Source of the DNA: Pseudomonas sp. Z8(2022)
GTDB lineage: Bacteria; Pseudomonadota; Gammaproteobacteria; Pseudomonadales; Pseudomonadaceae
Reading direction: 5' to 3'
DNA length: 64,000 bases
Assembly: GCF_025837155.1 (NCBI RefSeq)
Contig: NZ_CP107549.1
Span: 434,001 to 498,000 of the forward strand
A model generated the notes under the pieces. That model ran no database searches, was not told the DNA's origin, and saw only the letters and a list, made by a program, of their open reading frames with translations. Positions 48,775-57,728 of this stretch are shown here, in pieces (the first letter of the stretch is position 1; each line of letters begins with the position of its first letter). The position numbers and the translations under genes were made by a program.

Positions 48775-49509
48775 TCAGTGCTGGAGAATCTTCGCCAGGA
48801 ACTGCTGGGCGCGCTCGGAGCGGGCATTGATGTCGCCGAAGAACTCCTCCTTCGGACAATCTTCGACGATCTGGCCGGCGTCCATGAAGATCACCCGGTC
48901 GGCGACCTTGCGGGCGAAACCCATCTCGTGGGTCACACACATCATGGTCATGCCTTCGTGGGCCAGCTGTACCATCACGTCGAGCACCTCGTTGACCATC
49001 TCCGGGTCGAGTGCCGAGGTCGGCTCGTCGAACAGCATCACCACCGGGTCCATGGCCAGGGCGCGGGCGATAGCGACGCGCTGTTGCTGACCACCGGAGA
49101 GCTGGCCTGGGTGCTTGTGTGCATGGGTGGCGAGGCCGACACGGTCGAGCAGGGCCAGGCCCTTCTTGCTGGCTTCTTCCTTGCTACGGCCGAGCACCTT
49201 GATCTGCGCGATGGTCAGGTTCTCGGCGATGGTCAGGTGCGGGAACAGCTCGAAGTGCTGGAATACCATGCCGACGCGTGAGCGCAGTTTTGGCAGGTTG
49301 GTCTTCTTGTCGGCGATGGAGGTGCCGTCGACGTTGATGTCACCCTGCTGGAATGGCTCCAGCGCGTTGACGCACTTGATCAGGGTCGACTTGCCCGAGC
49401 CGGACGGCCCGCACACCACCACCACTTCGCCCTTCTTCACCTCGGTGCTGCAGTTGGTCAGCACCTGGAAGTCCCCGTACCACTTGTTGACGTTCTGGAT
49501 GGAAATCAT
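48775..49509 (-). CDS. aatP: Acidic amino acid ABC transporter, ATPase AatP
   Basis: AatP is the ATPase of the glutamate/aspartate importer. The 244-residue protein shows Walker [10 protein letters not shown] at about 35-43, the signature [10 protein letters not shown], Walker [13 protein letters not shown] and the His switch VTHEMGFA. The start overlaps the aatM stop by four bases. In PAO1 the same set is aatJQMP. Confidence 0.95.
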   Translation of the reverse strand: MISIQNVNKWYGDFQVLTNCSTEVKKGEVVVVCGPSGSGKSTLIKCVNALEPFQQGDINVDGTSIADKKTNLPKLRSRVGMVFQHFELFPHLTIAENLTIAQIKVLGRSKEEASKKGLALLDRVGLATHAHKHPGQLSGGQQQRVAIARALAMDPVVMLFDEPTSALDPEMVNEVLDVMVQLAHEGMTMMCVTHEMGFARKVADRVIFMDAGQIVEDCPKEEFFGDINARSERAQQFLAKILQH

Positions 49510-50174
49510 ACGGCTAACCTCTTTTGCAAAAGCTTGACCAGGCGCGAGGCGGCGAAGCTGACGGTGAAGTAGACCAGGCCGGCGAAGATCAGGAATTCAT
49601 GGGGCTGGCCGATGATGTCGCCACGCGAGCGGGCGGCGTTGAGGAAGTCCATCAGGCCCACGGTGTACACCAGCGAGGTGTCCTGAAAGAGGATGATGCT
49701 TTGCTGCAGCAGCAGCGGAGTCATCTTGCGGAACGCCTGCGGCAGGATGATCAGCCGCATGCTTTGCCCGTAGGTCATGCCCAGGGCCGAGGCGGCGCCC
49801 ATCTGACCCTTGGGAATGGCCTGGATGCCGGCGCGGACGATCTCGCAGAAGTACGCCGCCTCGAACATCACGAAGGCCACCAGGCACGAGCTGAACGCAC
49901 CTACCGGGGTATCCTCGCCAGTGATCCAGCGCAGGATGAACGGCACCGCGAAGTAGAACCAGGTGATCACCAGCAGCAACGGGATCGAGCGGAAGTAGTT
50001 GACGTAGGTTGCGGCGATGTTCGACAGCAGCCTGCTGTGCGACAGGCGCATCAGGGCCAGCAGGGTGCCCAGCACCACGCCGCCGAGCACGCCCAGCACC
50101 ATCAGTTGCAGGGTGACCAGCATGCCGTCCCAGAGCCCCGGCAGGGCGGGAATGATCTGGCTGAAGTCCATCAT
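49506..50174 (-). CDS. aatM: Acidic amino acid ABC transporter, permease AatM
   Basis: The 222-residue inner-membrane permease has about five helices and the HisM-type EAA loop ([20 protein letters not shown]) that docks the ATPase. The N-terminal half has [20 protein letters not shown]. It overlaps aatP and aatQ by four bases on each side, so all three are translated as a unit. Confidence 0.94.
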   Translation of the reverse strand: MMDFSQIIPALPGLWDGMLVTLQLMVLGVLGGVVLGTLLALMRLSHSRLLSNIAATYVNYFRSIPLLLVITWFYFAVPFILRWITGEDTPVGAFSSCLVAFVMFEAAYFCEIVRAGIQAIPKGQMGAASALGMTYGQSMRLIILPQAFRKMTPLLLQQSIILFQDTSLVYTVGLMDFLNAARSRGDIIGQPHEFLIFAGLVYFTVSFAASRLVKLLQKRLAV

Positions 50175-50917
50175 TTACCCCCTACGGAAATCAGGCCCGG
50201 CACCGCAACCTTCTTCTCGATCATGCGCATGAGCAGCATCAGGCTCATATTCAGGGTGAAGTAGATCAGCGTGGCCAGGGTAAAGGCCTCGAACAGGTTG
50301 GCGCTGAACTCGGCGGTCTGCTTGGTCTGCGCCAGTAGCTCCATGAGGCCGATCAGCGACGCTACCGAGGAGTTCTTGAAGATGTTGAGGAACTCGCTGG
50401 TCAGCGGCGGAATGATGATGCGGTAGGCCTGCGGCAACAGCACGTTGGTGTAGATCTGCGGCAGGCGGAAACCCATGGCGTAGGCCGCCGCGGTCTGCCC
50501 CTTGGGCAGCGCCTCGATACCGGTGCGTACCTGTTCGCAGACTCGCGCCGCGGTGAACAGGCCAAGACACACCACCACCGAGAGGTAGGCCGAGGTGGCC
50601 GGGTTGAGATCCTGCTTGAACCACAGCTCCAGCGGCTCGGGCAGCAGGTCCGGCACCAGGAAGTACCAGAGGAACAGCTGCACCAGCAGCGGCACGTTGC
50701 GGAAGATTTCCACGTAGGCGGTGGCGATGCCAGCCAGCCAGCGGTTCGGCAGGGTGCGCATGACACCGAGCAGCGAGCCCAGCGCCAGGGCGATGATCCA
50801 GCCGGCCAGGGCGATGGCGATGGTCCAGCCCAGGCCGGTTATGAACCAGTCCAGGTAGGTTTCGCTGCCGATGCCGGTGGACTTGAAGTAGATACCCCAG
50901 TCCCAGTTGTAATTCAT
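50171..50917 (-). CDS. aatQ: Acidic amino acid ABC transporter, permease AatQ
   Basis: The 248-residue permease, of the GltJ type, has several hydrophobic helices and the ATPase-contact loop EQVRTGIEALPKGQTAAAYA. It forms the translocation channel with AatM. The start at 50917 lies 214 bases after the aatJ stop, a wider gap with a hairpin, as is common when the binding protein is made in excess. Confidence 0.94.
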   Translation of the reverse strand: MNYNWDWGIYFKSTGIGSETYLDWFITGLGWTIAIALAGWIIALALGSLLGVMRTLPNRWLAGIATAYVEIFRNVPLLVQLFLWYFLVPDLLPEPLELWFKQDLNPATSAYLSVVVCLGLFTAARVCEQVRTGIEALPKGQTAAAYAMGFRLPQIYTNVLLPQAYRIIIPPLTSEFLNIFKNSSVASLIGLMELLAQTKQTAEFSANLFEAFTLATLIYFTLNMSLMLLMRMIEKKVAVPGLISVGGK

Positions 50918-51063
50918 TACGGTTTCCCCTCTTGTGAGGACAGGATCTGCTGCGCGTCGTCGCTGCGCGACCCGGGTACGGCTATGTTGGCGAAGCGTGA
51001 AACGCAGGCAGCACCTGCCCGTCTCCGTCCAGCGGAGGGCTCGGCTTCGTCAGGAATTAGGTT

Positions 51064-51084
51064 GGGGAAGCCGTTGGCTTCCCC
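51064..51084. repeat. Hairpin between aatJ and aatQ
   Basis: GGGGAAGCC, loop GTT, GGCTTCCCC form a perfect 9-bp stem downstream of the aatJ stop (51132, minus strand). With no T run it probably stabilises the aatJ message or partly attenuates reading into aatQMP. Confidence 0.6.
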
Positions 51085-51131
51085 GGAGTCCCCACGCCGT
51101 TACGCCTCGTGAGCGTGGCGGCGCATCACCG

Positions 51132-52040
51132 TCAGATCTGTTCTGCAGATTTGTCGGTCGGATTGGCGATCAGCTTCTTCAGCTCGTCGCTCATGGGGAA
51201 ATTCAGGTTCAGGCCCTTCGGTGGGACGGGCTGCTGGAACCATTTGTTGTAGATATCGTTGATCTCGCCGGAGGCGAAGGTGGCGCTGATGGCCTTGTCG
51301 ACCACTTGCTTGAAGCCGGTGTCACCCTTGCGCACCATGCAGCCGTAGATCTCGAAGGATTGCGGGGTGCCGACCACAGCCCAGTCATCCGGCTTCTTGG
51401 CCTTGGCCATTTCGCCGGCGAGCAGGGCGTCGTCCATCATGAAGGCGACGGCGCGGTTGGACTCGAGCATCAGGAACGACTCGCCGTGATCCTTGGCAGA
51501 GATAACGTTCATGCCCATTTTCTTCTCGGCGTTCATTGCCTTGATCAGGCGTTCGGAGGTGGTGCCGGCGGTGGTCACCACGTTCTTGCCCTTGAGGTCG
51601 TCGAAATCGTTGATGCCACTGCTCTTCTTGGCCAGCAGGCGGGTGCCCACTTCGAAGATGCCAACGGAGAAATCGACCTGCTGCTGACGCTCGATGTTGT
51701 TGGTGGTGGAGCCGCACTCCAGGTCCACGGTGCCGTTCTGCACCAGCGGAATGCGGGTCTGCGAGGTGACTAGGTTGTAGCGTACCTTCAGATCCGGCAT
51801 GCCCAGTTCCTGCTTGATCGCCTCGACCACCTTCAACTGCAGGTCATGGGAGTAACCGATCGGCTGACGCGAGTTGTCGCCGAAGTAGGAGAAGGGAATG
51901 GACGAGTCACGGTGGCCCAGAGTGATGGTGCCGCTGTCCTTGATCTTCTTCAGGGTGCCGGTCAGTTCCTCGGCGATCACCGGAGTGGAAAGGAAGGCGG
52001 CGGCAATGGCCACGCTCAGTACGCGGTGGAAGGTACGCAT
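51132..52040 (-). CDS. aatJ: Acidic amino acid binding protein AatJ
   Basis: AatJ is the periplasmic glutamate/aspartate-binding protein. The 302-residue precursor from ATG 52040 has a signal peptide (MRTFHRVLSVAIAAAFLSTP, cut after VIA) and the SBP_bac_3 fold: LTGTLKKIKDSGTITLGHRD and FDDLKGKNVVTTAGTT. A sigma-54 promoter lies about 86 bases upstream with an AauR-type inverted repeat further up, so it should be induced by acidic amino acids. (Motif positions are about residues 25-45 and 135-150.). Confidence 0.95.
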   Translation of the reverse strand: MRTFHRVLSVAIAAAFLSTPVIAEELTGTLKKIKDSGTITLGHRDSSIPFSYFGDNSRQPIGYSHDLQLKVVEAIKQELGMPDLKVRYNLVTSQTRIPLVQNGTVDLECGSTTNNIERQQQVDFSVGIFEVGTRLLAKKSSGINDFDDLKGKNVVTTAGTTSERLIKAMNAEKKMGMNVISAKDHGESFLMLESNRAVAFMMDDALLAGEMAKAKKPDDWAVVGTPQSFEIYGCMVRKGDTGFKQVVDKAISATFASGEINDIYNKWFQQPVPPKGLNLNFPMSDELKKLIANPTDKSAEQI

Positions 52041-52125
52041 GAATCGAGTCCTCAATGTTGTTGTTGTGATGGCACGCAATGCCACTTTGCTCAGGGAAGG
52101 TCTACTGCATTCCTACAGTGACTTG

Positions 52126-52142
52126 AGCAGGTTGTGTGCCAG
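52126..52142 (-). promoter_or_regulatory. Sigma-54 promoter of aatJQMP
   Basis: On the minus strand, CTGGCACACAACCTGCT has the perfect -24 element TGGCAC and -12 CTGCT with GG and GC ten bases apart. Transcription would start near 52115, about 75 bases before the aatJ ATG. Confidence 0.8.
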
Positions 52143-52259
52143 TACTTTCGAGGTGTTCGATTTTTCATTAAGTAATTGATTTATATGGAGTTATTTTTAA
52201 TTCTTCAGAGGGGTTTGATCATCGCTCGTTCGCTCTTCCGACTATCTCGCAGTGGTGCA

Positions 52260-52273
52260 TTCGGAAAACCGAA
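52260..52273 (-). promoter_or_regulatory. AauR-type upstream activating site
   Basis: TTCGG-AAAA-CCGAA is a perfect inverted repeat. It agrees with TTCGGNNNNCCGAA, which I recall as the AauR motif of P. putida. It is 118 bases upstream of the sigma-54 promoter, the usual place for an enhancer, and just past the stop of the acyltransferase gene. Confidence 0.7.
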
Positions 52274-52296
52274 CGCGACCTGCACGCAGTCGCCAG

Positions 52297-53190
52297 TCAG
52301 CCGTGGTTTTCGCTGCGCAACTGTTCGATGCGTTTGTCCTTGGCCAGCCACAGGTCCGAAACCCAGTCCTGCACCTGCTGGCGGAAAGCCGGATCGTTCT
52401 CGTAATCACCCTGATACAGCGCCGGATCGAGTTCGCGGGTCTGGATATCGATGATCACCTTCGGCACCTGGCCGCTGAGCAGCGCCCAGAATCCCGGTAC
52501 CTGCCTGCCGGGATATACCACCGTCACATCCAGCACGGCATCCATCTGCTCGCCCAGCGCTGCGAGCACGAACGCCACGCCGCCGGCCTTGGGCTTGAGC
52601 AGATAGCGGTAGGGCGATTGCTGCTGCGCCTGCTTGGCCGGGGTGAAGCGGGTGCCCTCCAGGTAGTTGACCACGGTCACCGGCAGACGCTTGAACTTCT
52701 CGCAGGCGGCCCTGGTGATCTCCAGGTCCTTGCCTTTCATGTGCGGATTCTTCTGCAGAAAGGCCTTGGAGTAGCGCTTCATGAAGGGGTAATCGAGCGC
52801 CCAGAAGGCCAGGCCGAGAAAGGGCACCCAGACCAGTTCCTGCTTGAGGAAGAACTTGAAGTAGGGCGTCTTGCGGTTGAACGCCTGCACCAGCGCCGGG
52901 ATGTCGACCCAGGACTGATGATTGCTGATCACCAGATAGGAGCGGTCGCGGCGCAGGTCGGCGTTGCCGCGTATGTCCCAGTGCGTCGGGGTGAGCAGGG
53001 CGAAGATGCGCTTGCAGTTCTCCGCCCAGAATTCGGCCACCCACATCACCCCGCGTGAGCAGGTGTCGCGCGCGGCCTGTCCGGGCAGCACAAACTTGGC
53101 CAGGGCGATCAACATCATCGGGCCGATCAGGATCAGGGTGTTGCTCAGCAGCAGGACTACATTGAGCAGGCCGGTCAGCAGGGAACGCAT
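52297..53190 (-). CDS. Lysophospholipid-type acyltransferase (PlsC family)
   Basis: The protein has 297 residues with an N-terminal membrane helix pair (VVLLLSNTLILIGPMMLIAL) and the acyltransferase motifs: block I NHQSWVD, block II GLAFWALDYPFMKRY and block III YLEGTRF. It resembles the YihG/YcgF-like acyltransferases that act on lysophosphatidic acid or related lipids; the true substrate is unknown. The start is ATG 53190 behind AAGGAG; the longer frame to 53247 lacks a ribosome-binding site. Confidence 0.85.
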   Translation of the reverse strand: MRSLLTGLLNVVLLLSNTLILIGPMMLIALAKFVLPGQAARDTCSRGVMWVAEFWAENCKRIFALLTPTHWDIRGNADLRRDRSYLVISNHQSWVDIPALVQAFNRKTPYFKFFLKQELVWVPFLGLAFWALDYPFMKRYSKAFLQKNPHMKGKDLEITRAACEKFKRLPVTVVNYLEGTRFTPAKQAQQQSPYRYLLKPKAGGVAFVLAALGEQMDAVLDVTVVYPGRQVPGFWALLSGQVPKVIIDIQTRELDPALYQGDYENDPAFRQQVQDWVSDLWLAKDKRIEQLRSENHG

Positions 53191-53301
53191 ATCAACTCCT
53201 TGGCGGGCGCGGAGGGCCATCTTATGCAAGCACGGGGCATTGCTCAAAAAGTCGATTGATGGCCTATCCGGAGAAAGTATTTCCTCCTCTCGATAAGCGT
53301 C

Positions 53302-53646
53302 ATGCTCAAGCGGATCTCCTTAGCCGATCTACGCGTCGGAATGTACGTCCAGGAATTCTGTGGTTCGACGAATACACCTACATGCATTCGGTCTCGGTGT
53401 GCGCGCTGATGATCGCGTTGGCACGTCAGCTTGGCTTGCCTGCAGAGACAGTCCGCGAGGCGGGCCTGGCCGGATTGCTTCAGCGGGCGTCTGGCAGTGA
53501 TGCTGGAGCAGAACCCGAGGGCGCTGCTGGCGCCGAGGGTGAGGTGGCCGCCGACTTGAGCAAGCCGGGCATCGAGGATCGCATCGTCGGACGCGAGTCA
53601 GCAGCTGCCTGGGGCTTCGAGCATCTGGACGAACTCTGGAGTGGCA
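53302..53646 (+). pseudogene. Decayed HD-GYP (c-di-GMP phosphodiesterase) gene
   Basis: Three pieces of a DUF3391/HD-GYP protein can be read in different frames: MLKRISLADLRVGMYVQEF at 53302, a HSVSVCALMIALARQLGL piece at about 53384-53480, and LEQNPRALLAPRV then DLSKPGIEDRIVG at 53500-53590. The full protein would have about 400 residues; here large parts, including the HD and GYP motifs, are missing. The order of the pieces is right, so this is one gene broken by deletions and frameshifts. An open frame of 138 codons (53256-53672) spans it but is not a functional gene. Confidence 0.75.
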
Positions 53647-53753
53647 TAACTCGGTCGCGAGCGCGGCGGTAACGCCTTGTCATCCTTGAGGGGGAACACA
53701 GCAGGGCTGCGGCAGTCGGATAACGGGACTTTCCCTGCACAGGAGTGCCGATC

Positions 53754-54263
53754 TTGAAATACGCCCTGTTTCTGCTGGCCGCTGCAGTCAGCCTGCCGAC
53801 CATGGCCAACCAGCAACCCGATCTTTACGGCCGCTACGAGCTGATCAAGCTCCCCGCCCTCGGCCAGACCCTCAAGGCCAAGATGGATACCGGCGCAATG
53901 ACCGCCTCGCTGTCAGCCAAGGACATCGAGCCGTTCAAGCGCGATGGTGAAGACTGGGTACGCTTCCGCCTGGCCGTCGAGGGCGCCGAGGATACGGTTT
54001 ACGAGCATCCGCTGGTGCGCATCGCCGAGATCAAGAAACGCGTGGAAGAGAGCGATGCCGACGTTCAGGAAGTTGCCTACTCGCAGCGCCCGGTGATCGA
54101 GATGCCGATCTGCCTGGGCGACGAGGAGCGCACCATCGAGGTCAACCTGACCGACCGCAGCACCTTCAGCTATCCGCTACTCATTGGCGCCCGCGCCATG
54201 CGCGATCTTGGTGCGGCCGTGGACCCGGCAGAGCGTTATACCCGCGCTCGTCCGCAATGCTGA
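53754..54263 (+). CDS. Retropepsin-like zinc protease family protein (PF05618)
   Basis: The protein has 169 residues with a signal peptide (MKYALFLLAAAVSLPTMA) and the PF05618 domain, once called ATP-dependent zinc protease but now seen as retropepsin-like: the Asp-Thr-Gly triad is in AKMDTGAMTASLSA. The ending FSYPLLIGARAMRDLGAAVDP is typical. I choose TTG 53754 as start because AGGAG at 53741-53745 is then well spaced and the signal peptide is clean; the GTG at 53745 overlaps this box. The substrate is unknown. Confidence 0.82.
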   Translation: MKYALFLLAAAVSLPTMANQQPDLYGRYELIKLPALGQTLKAKMDTGAMTASLSAKDIEPFKRDGEDWVRFRLAVEGAEDTVYEHPLVRIAEIKKRVEESDADVQEVAYSQRPVIEMPICLGDEERTIEVNLTDRSTFSYPLLIGARAMRDLGAAVDPAERYTRARPQC

Positions 54264-54422
54264 GCAATCTGTCGCATTACCGAAAAGCCTGATACTCATT
54301 GGCCACTACACTCGTCGAGAGTGCCCGGTAACGGCTTCCTTTCCAGGTAGCGTCGGGCCTGCTTCTTGCTACGTGCATTGCTTGCTAGGCCGTAGGCCTC
54401 TCTAGGTCGCCGAGGTGTCGCT

Positions 54423-56453
54423 ATGACGGGAGTACTCAAGCCGGGTGTACGGCTGCTACAGCGTTTCAGTTTTGCCCACAAGTTCCAGCTGGTGTTCCTG
54501 TTGTTCGCGTTGCCGCTGGGCTACGCGCTGTGGGTGATCGGCAGCGAGCACCTGTCACGGCTGCAAGCGGTCGATGACGAACTGGAAGGTGCGCAGGCGC
54601 TCGATCGTATGGCGGACGTGCAGCAGGAACTGATTGCCCAACGCACGCTGCTGGCGCGCTGGAAAGGTACCGAGAAAGCCGCGGAAGGGTTGCTGCAGGC
54701 GCGCGATGCGCGGCTTGACGAAGCGCTGCAGCAGGCGGCCGAGCCGTTGCGCAGTGGGCTGATCAGCGATCAGGCGCGGCAGCACTTCCAGGCGCTCCTC
54801 GGCGAGCGCGATGGCCTGCGTACGGCCGAGCTGGGCAAGGTGGCGCTGCCTGATGCGCTGGAACGCTACCAGAAGGCGCTGCTTTACCTCATTGCCCTGC
54901 GTGAGCAGGTGGCGACCGATAGCGCGCTGATTCTCGATCCGCACCTCGACACCTACCTGATGATGGAGCAGATCACCTACATCATGCCGAGGCTGCTGGA
55001 GCAGCTTGGTACCTTCGCGGCGCAGGGCCATGGCGCCGTGGTCTCGCAACACTTCACCCTGCAGAGCCGTGTGCTGATCCGCGACCTGCGACGCGGCCTG
55101 GACGAGCAGCGGGCGCAGCTGGTCAAGGCGCAGGCCACCCTCTCGCACGAAGCGCCGCGCGCCATGCGCCAGTTGAGCGCACCGCTCGATGCGTCGCTCA
55201 AGGCCTTCGACGATTTCCTCGCGCAGATCGACCGGGACATGTTCGAAGCCAGCCCCATGGCGCTTACGCCCGAGCAGTTCATCCAGCGTGTCGAGACCCT
55301 GGAGACTCAGCTGCAGGGGCTACAGCAGGCTCTCTACCGGCAGTTCGGCGCCAGCCTGCGGTACTACCGCCAGCAGGCGCTGCACTCGATGATCGAGGTG
55401 GTCGGTGCCTTCAGCGTCCTGACCCTGCTGGCGATGTACGTGCTGATGTGCCTGAACGCCTCGATCCGCATCAGCACCGGCAACATCATCGAAGCCGCGC
55501 GCGACCTGCGCGACGGTGATCTGCGTGTGCGCATGGAGGTCAACGGCCATGATGATCTGGCTGCCATTGCCCAGGCCCTGAACACTGCGGTCGAGCAGAT
55601 GCGCGACTCGCTGCAGGGGGTCAATCGCGAAAGCCAGCAACTGGACGGCACCGTGCAGTTGCTGGGCAGCCAGGCGCGCGATGCGCTGGACGCGGTCGAG
55701 CAGCAGCAGGCGCAGATGAGCCAGATTGCCACTGCCGCGACGCAGATGGCGGCTACCGCGCAAAGCGTGGCGCAAAGTTGCGAGCAGGCCGCCATGGAGG
55801 CGCAGCAGACCCGCGAGGTGGCGCTCGGCAGCAACCAGCGCAGCGAGCGTACCAGCGCCAGCATGCGTCAGCTCAGCAGCCGTCTGGGCGACAGCGCTGC
55901 GGCGTTGCAGCAGCTGCGCGAACAGACCCAGCAGATCAACCGTGTGGTCGAGGTGATCAAGAGCATCGCCGAGCAGACCAACCTGCTGGCGCTCAATGCC
56001 GCCATCGAAGCAGCGCGCGCCGGTGAGGCCGGGCGCGGCTTCGCCGTGGTCGCCGACGAGGTGCGTTCGCTGTCCAAACGTACCCAGGACTCGACCCAGG
56101 AAATCGCCCAGACCGTGGAGAACCTGCAACGGGTGGTCGGCCAGTCGGTCACCCTGATGGAGGACGCCTGCAACCAGGCCGATGGCGACATCGGCAGCGT
56201 GCTGGCGATGGGCGACGACTTGCAGAACATCGTCGACTCGGTGCAGCGCGTCAGCGACCGCCTGGCGCAGATCGCCACCGCAGCCGAGCAGCAGGCGGCC
56301 ACCGCCGACGAGGTCAGCGGCAATATTCAGCAAGTCGATCAGGCCGCCGGGCAACTGCTCGATGCGGCCCAGGCGGTCAGCAGCGCCGCCGGGCAGTTGC
56401 GCAGGGGCAGCGAGGAGCTGGCGCACAATACCGGACGATTCCGGCTCGACTGA
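54423..56453 (+). CDS. Methyl-accepting chemotaxis protein
   Basis: This chemoreceptor has 676 residues. A first membrane helix (about 22-38) and a second (about 322-342) enclose a long all-helical periplasmic sensor containing [18 protein letters not shown], a motif of helical-bundle sensors. A HAMP domain follows (about 345-395), then the signalling domain with the hairpin tip [19 protein letters not shown] near 520. The ligand is unknown. It is a single gene with no che genes beside it. Confidence 0.92.
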   Translation: MTGVLKPGVRLLQRFSFAHKFQLVFLLFALPLGYALWVIGSEHLSRLQAVDDELEGAQALDRMADVQQELIAQRTLLARWKGTEKAAEGLLQARDARLDEALQQAAEPLRSGLISDQARQHFQALLGERDGLRTAELGKVALPDALERYQKALLYLIALREQVATDSALILDPHLDTYLMMEQITYIMPRLLEQLGTFAAQGHGAVVSQHFTLQSRVLIRDLRRGLDEQRAQLVKAQATLSHEAPRAMRQLSAPLDASLKAFDDFLAQIDRDMFEASPMALTPEQFIQRVETLETQLQGLQQALYRQFGASLRYYRQQALHSMIEVVGAFSVLTLLAMYVLMCLNASIRISTGNIIEAARDLRDGDLRVRMEVNGHDDLAAIAQALNTAVEQMRDSLQGVNRESQQLDGTVQLLGSQARDALDAVEQQQAQMSQIATAATQMAATAQSVAQSCEQAAMEAQQTREVALGSNQRSERTSASMRQLSSRLGDSAAALQQLREQTQQINRVVEVIKSIAEQTNLLALNAAIEAARAGEAGRGFAVVADEVRSLSKRTQDSTQEIAQTVENLQRVVGQSVTLMEDACNQADGDIGSVLAMGDDLQNIVDSVQRVSDRLAQIATAAEQQAATADEVSGNIQQVDQAAGQLLDAAQAVSSAAGQLRRGSEELAHNTGRFRLD

Positions 56454-56510
56454 GCTGACCGCGGTGGCCAACTCTGCTAAAAACCAATAACAACGAAAGG
56501 AGCCGCCCGC

Positions 56511-56951
56511 ATGAAAACCGTCGCAGAAGTTATTCGCAGCAAGCCCCACGCCTACGTGTACAGCGTCGACAGTGAGGATTCGCTGCTCGACGGTCTGCGG
56601 ATCATGGCCGAGAAGGGGATCGGAGCGCTGGTGGTGCTTTCCGGCGGGCGTCTGGTCGGCATCGTCAGCGAGCGTGACTATGTGCGCAAGGTGGCCCTGG
56701 CCGAGCGCTCGCTGCTCAACACCAGGATCAGCGAAATCATGACCCGCGAGGTGATCAGCGTCGGCCCGCGTGACAGCGTGCAGCACTGCATGGAACTGAT
56801 GACCGAGCGCCGCCTGCGTCACCTGCCGGTGCTGGCCGAGGGCGAGCTGATCGGCCTGCTGTCCATCGGTGACCTGGTCAAGGAAACCATTGCCGAACAG
56901 GCCGACCTGATCCGTCAGCTGGAGCAGTACATCCGCGGCGAGATTCCGTAA
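56511..56951 (+). CDS. CBS domain protein
   Basis: The protein has 146 residues with two CBS units (about 10-65 and 75-130), including GALVVLSGGRLVGIVSERDY and RHLPVLAEGELIGLLSIGD. CBS pairs bind adenine nucleotides or SAM and regulate partners. ATG 56511 follows AAAGGAG. Its position 93 bases before creB may be incidental. The function is unknown. Confidence 0.88.
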   Translation: MKTVAEVIRSKPHAYVYSVDSEDSLLDGLRIMAEKGIGALVVLSGGRLVGIVSERDYVRKVALAERSLLNTRISEIMTREVISVGPRDSVQHCMELMTERRLRHLPVLAEGELIGLLSIGDLVKETIAEQADLIRQLEQYIRGEIP

Positions 56952-57044
56952 GCAGCCCGCCGGAGCCGAAAGCCCTCTCCGGCTTGACGCTGGTCGCGGC
57001 CCTCGGCAGTCTGCCGCGGTCGAACCCCAGGTGCAGGACGCCCG

Positions 57045-57725
57045 ATGCCGCAGATACTCATAGTCGAAGACGAAGCCGCGATTGCCGACACACTGGTCTA
57101 TGCCCTGCAGGCCGAAGGCTTCGTCACGCACTGGTCGAGCCTCGGCGGCGAGGCGCTGACGCTGCTGGAGAACGGCACCTTCGACCTGGCCATTCTCGAC
57201 GTTGGCCTGCCCGACATCAGCGGCTTCGAGGTGTGCAAGCGCCTGCGGCGTTTCTCCGAGGTGCCGGTGATCTTCCTTACCGCACGCAGCGAGGAAATCG
57301 ACCGTGTGGTAGGGCTGGAAATCGGCGCCGACGACTATGTGGTCAAGCCCTTCAGCCCGCGCGAAGTGGCGGCGCGGGTCAAGGCCATACTCAAGCGTGT
57401 GGCGCCGCGCGAAGCGCCGGCGGTCAACCCGGCGGGCGCGTTCCGGATCGATGATGCAGCCTTTCGCATGCACTATCACGGCCAGGCGCTGAGCCTGACC
57501 CGCCACGAATTCCGCCTGCTGCGCACGCTGCTTGGCCAGCCGCGCCGGGTCTATTCGCGCGAGCAGTTGCTCGACGCGCTTGGCGTGGCCAGCGAGGCCG
57601 GCTACGAGCGCAATATCGACAGCCATATCAAGAGCCTGCGCGCCAAGCTGCGTACCGTCGCCCCCGCGGAAGAGCCGATCCAGACCCATCGCGGTCTCGG
57701 TTACAGCTACGAGCCGGAGGCCTGA
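57045..57725 (+). CDS. creB: Two-component response regulator CreB
   Basis: CreB is the OmpR-type regulator of the CreBC (carbon source responsive/beta-lactam tolerance) system. The 226-residue protein has a receiver domain with Asp52 (AILDVGLPD) and Lys in VVKPFSPRE, then a winged-helix domain with LTRHEFRLLRTLL and SHIKSLRAKLR. creC follows three bases later. In P. aeruginosa CreBC is tied to beta-lactam resistance through creD. Confidence 0.92.
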   Translation: MPQILIVEDEAAIADTLVYALQAEGFVTHWSSLGGEALTLLENGTFDLAILDVGLPDISGFEVCKRLRRFSEVPVIFLTARSEEIDRVVGLEIGADDYVVKPFSPREVAARVKAILKRVAPREAPAVNPAGAFRIDDAAFRMHYHGQALSLTRHEFRLLRTLLGQPRRVYSREQLLDALGVASEAGYERNIDSHIKSLRAKLRTVAPAEEPIQTHRGLGYSYEPEA

Positions 57726-57728
57726 GCC

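Noticed and set aside
53256..53672. Intact 138-residue gene
   Set aside because: The frame passes through parts of an HD-GYP gene in several phases and makes low-complexity Ala/Gly/Glu text in the middle, so it is chance read-through of a pseudogene.
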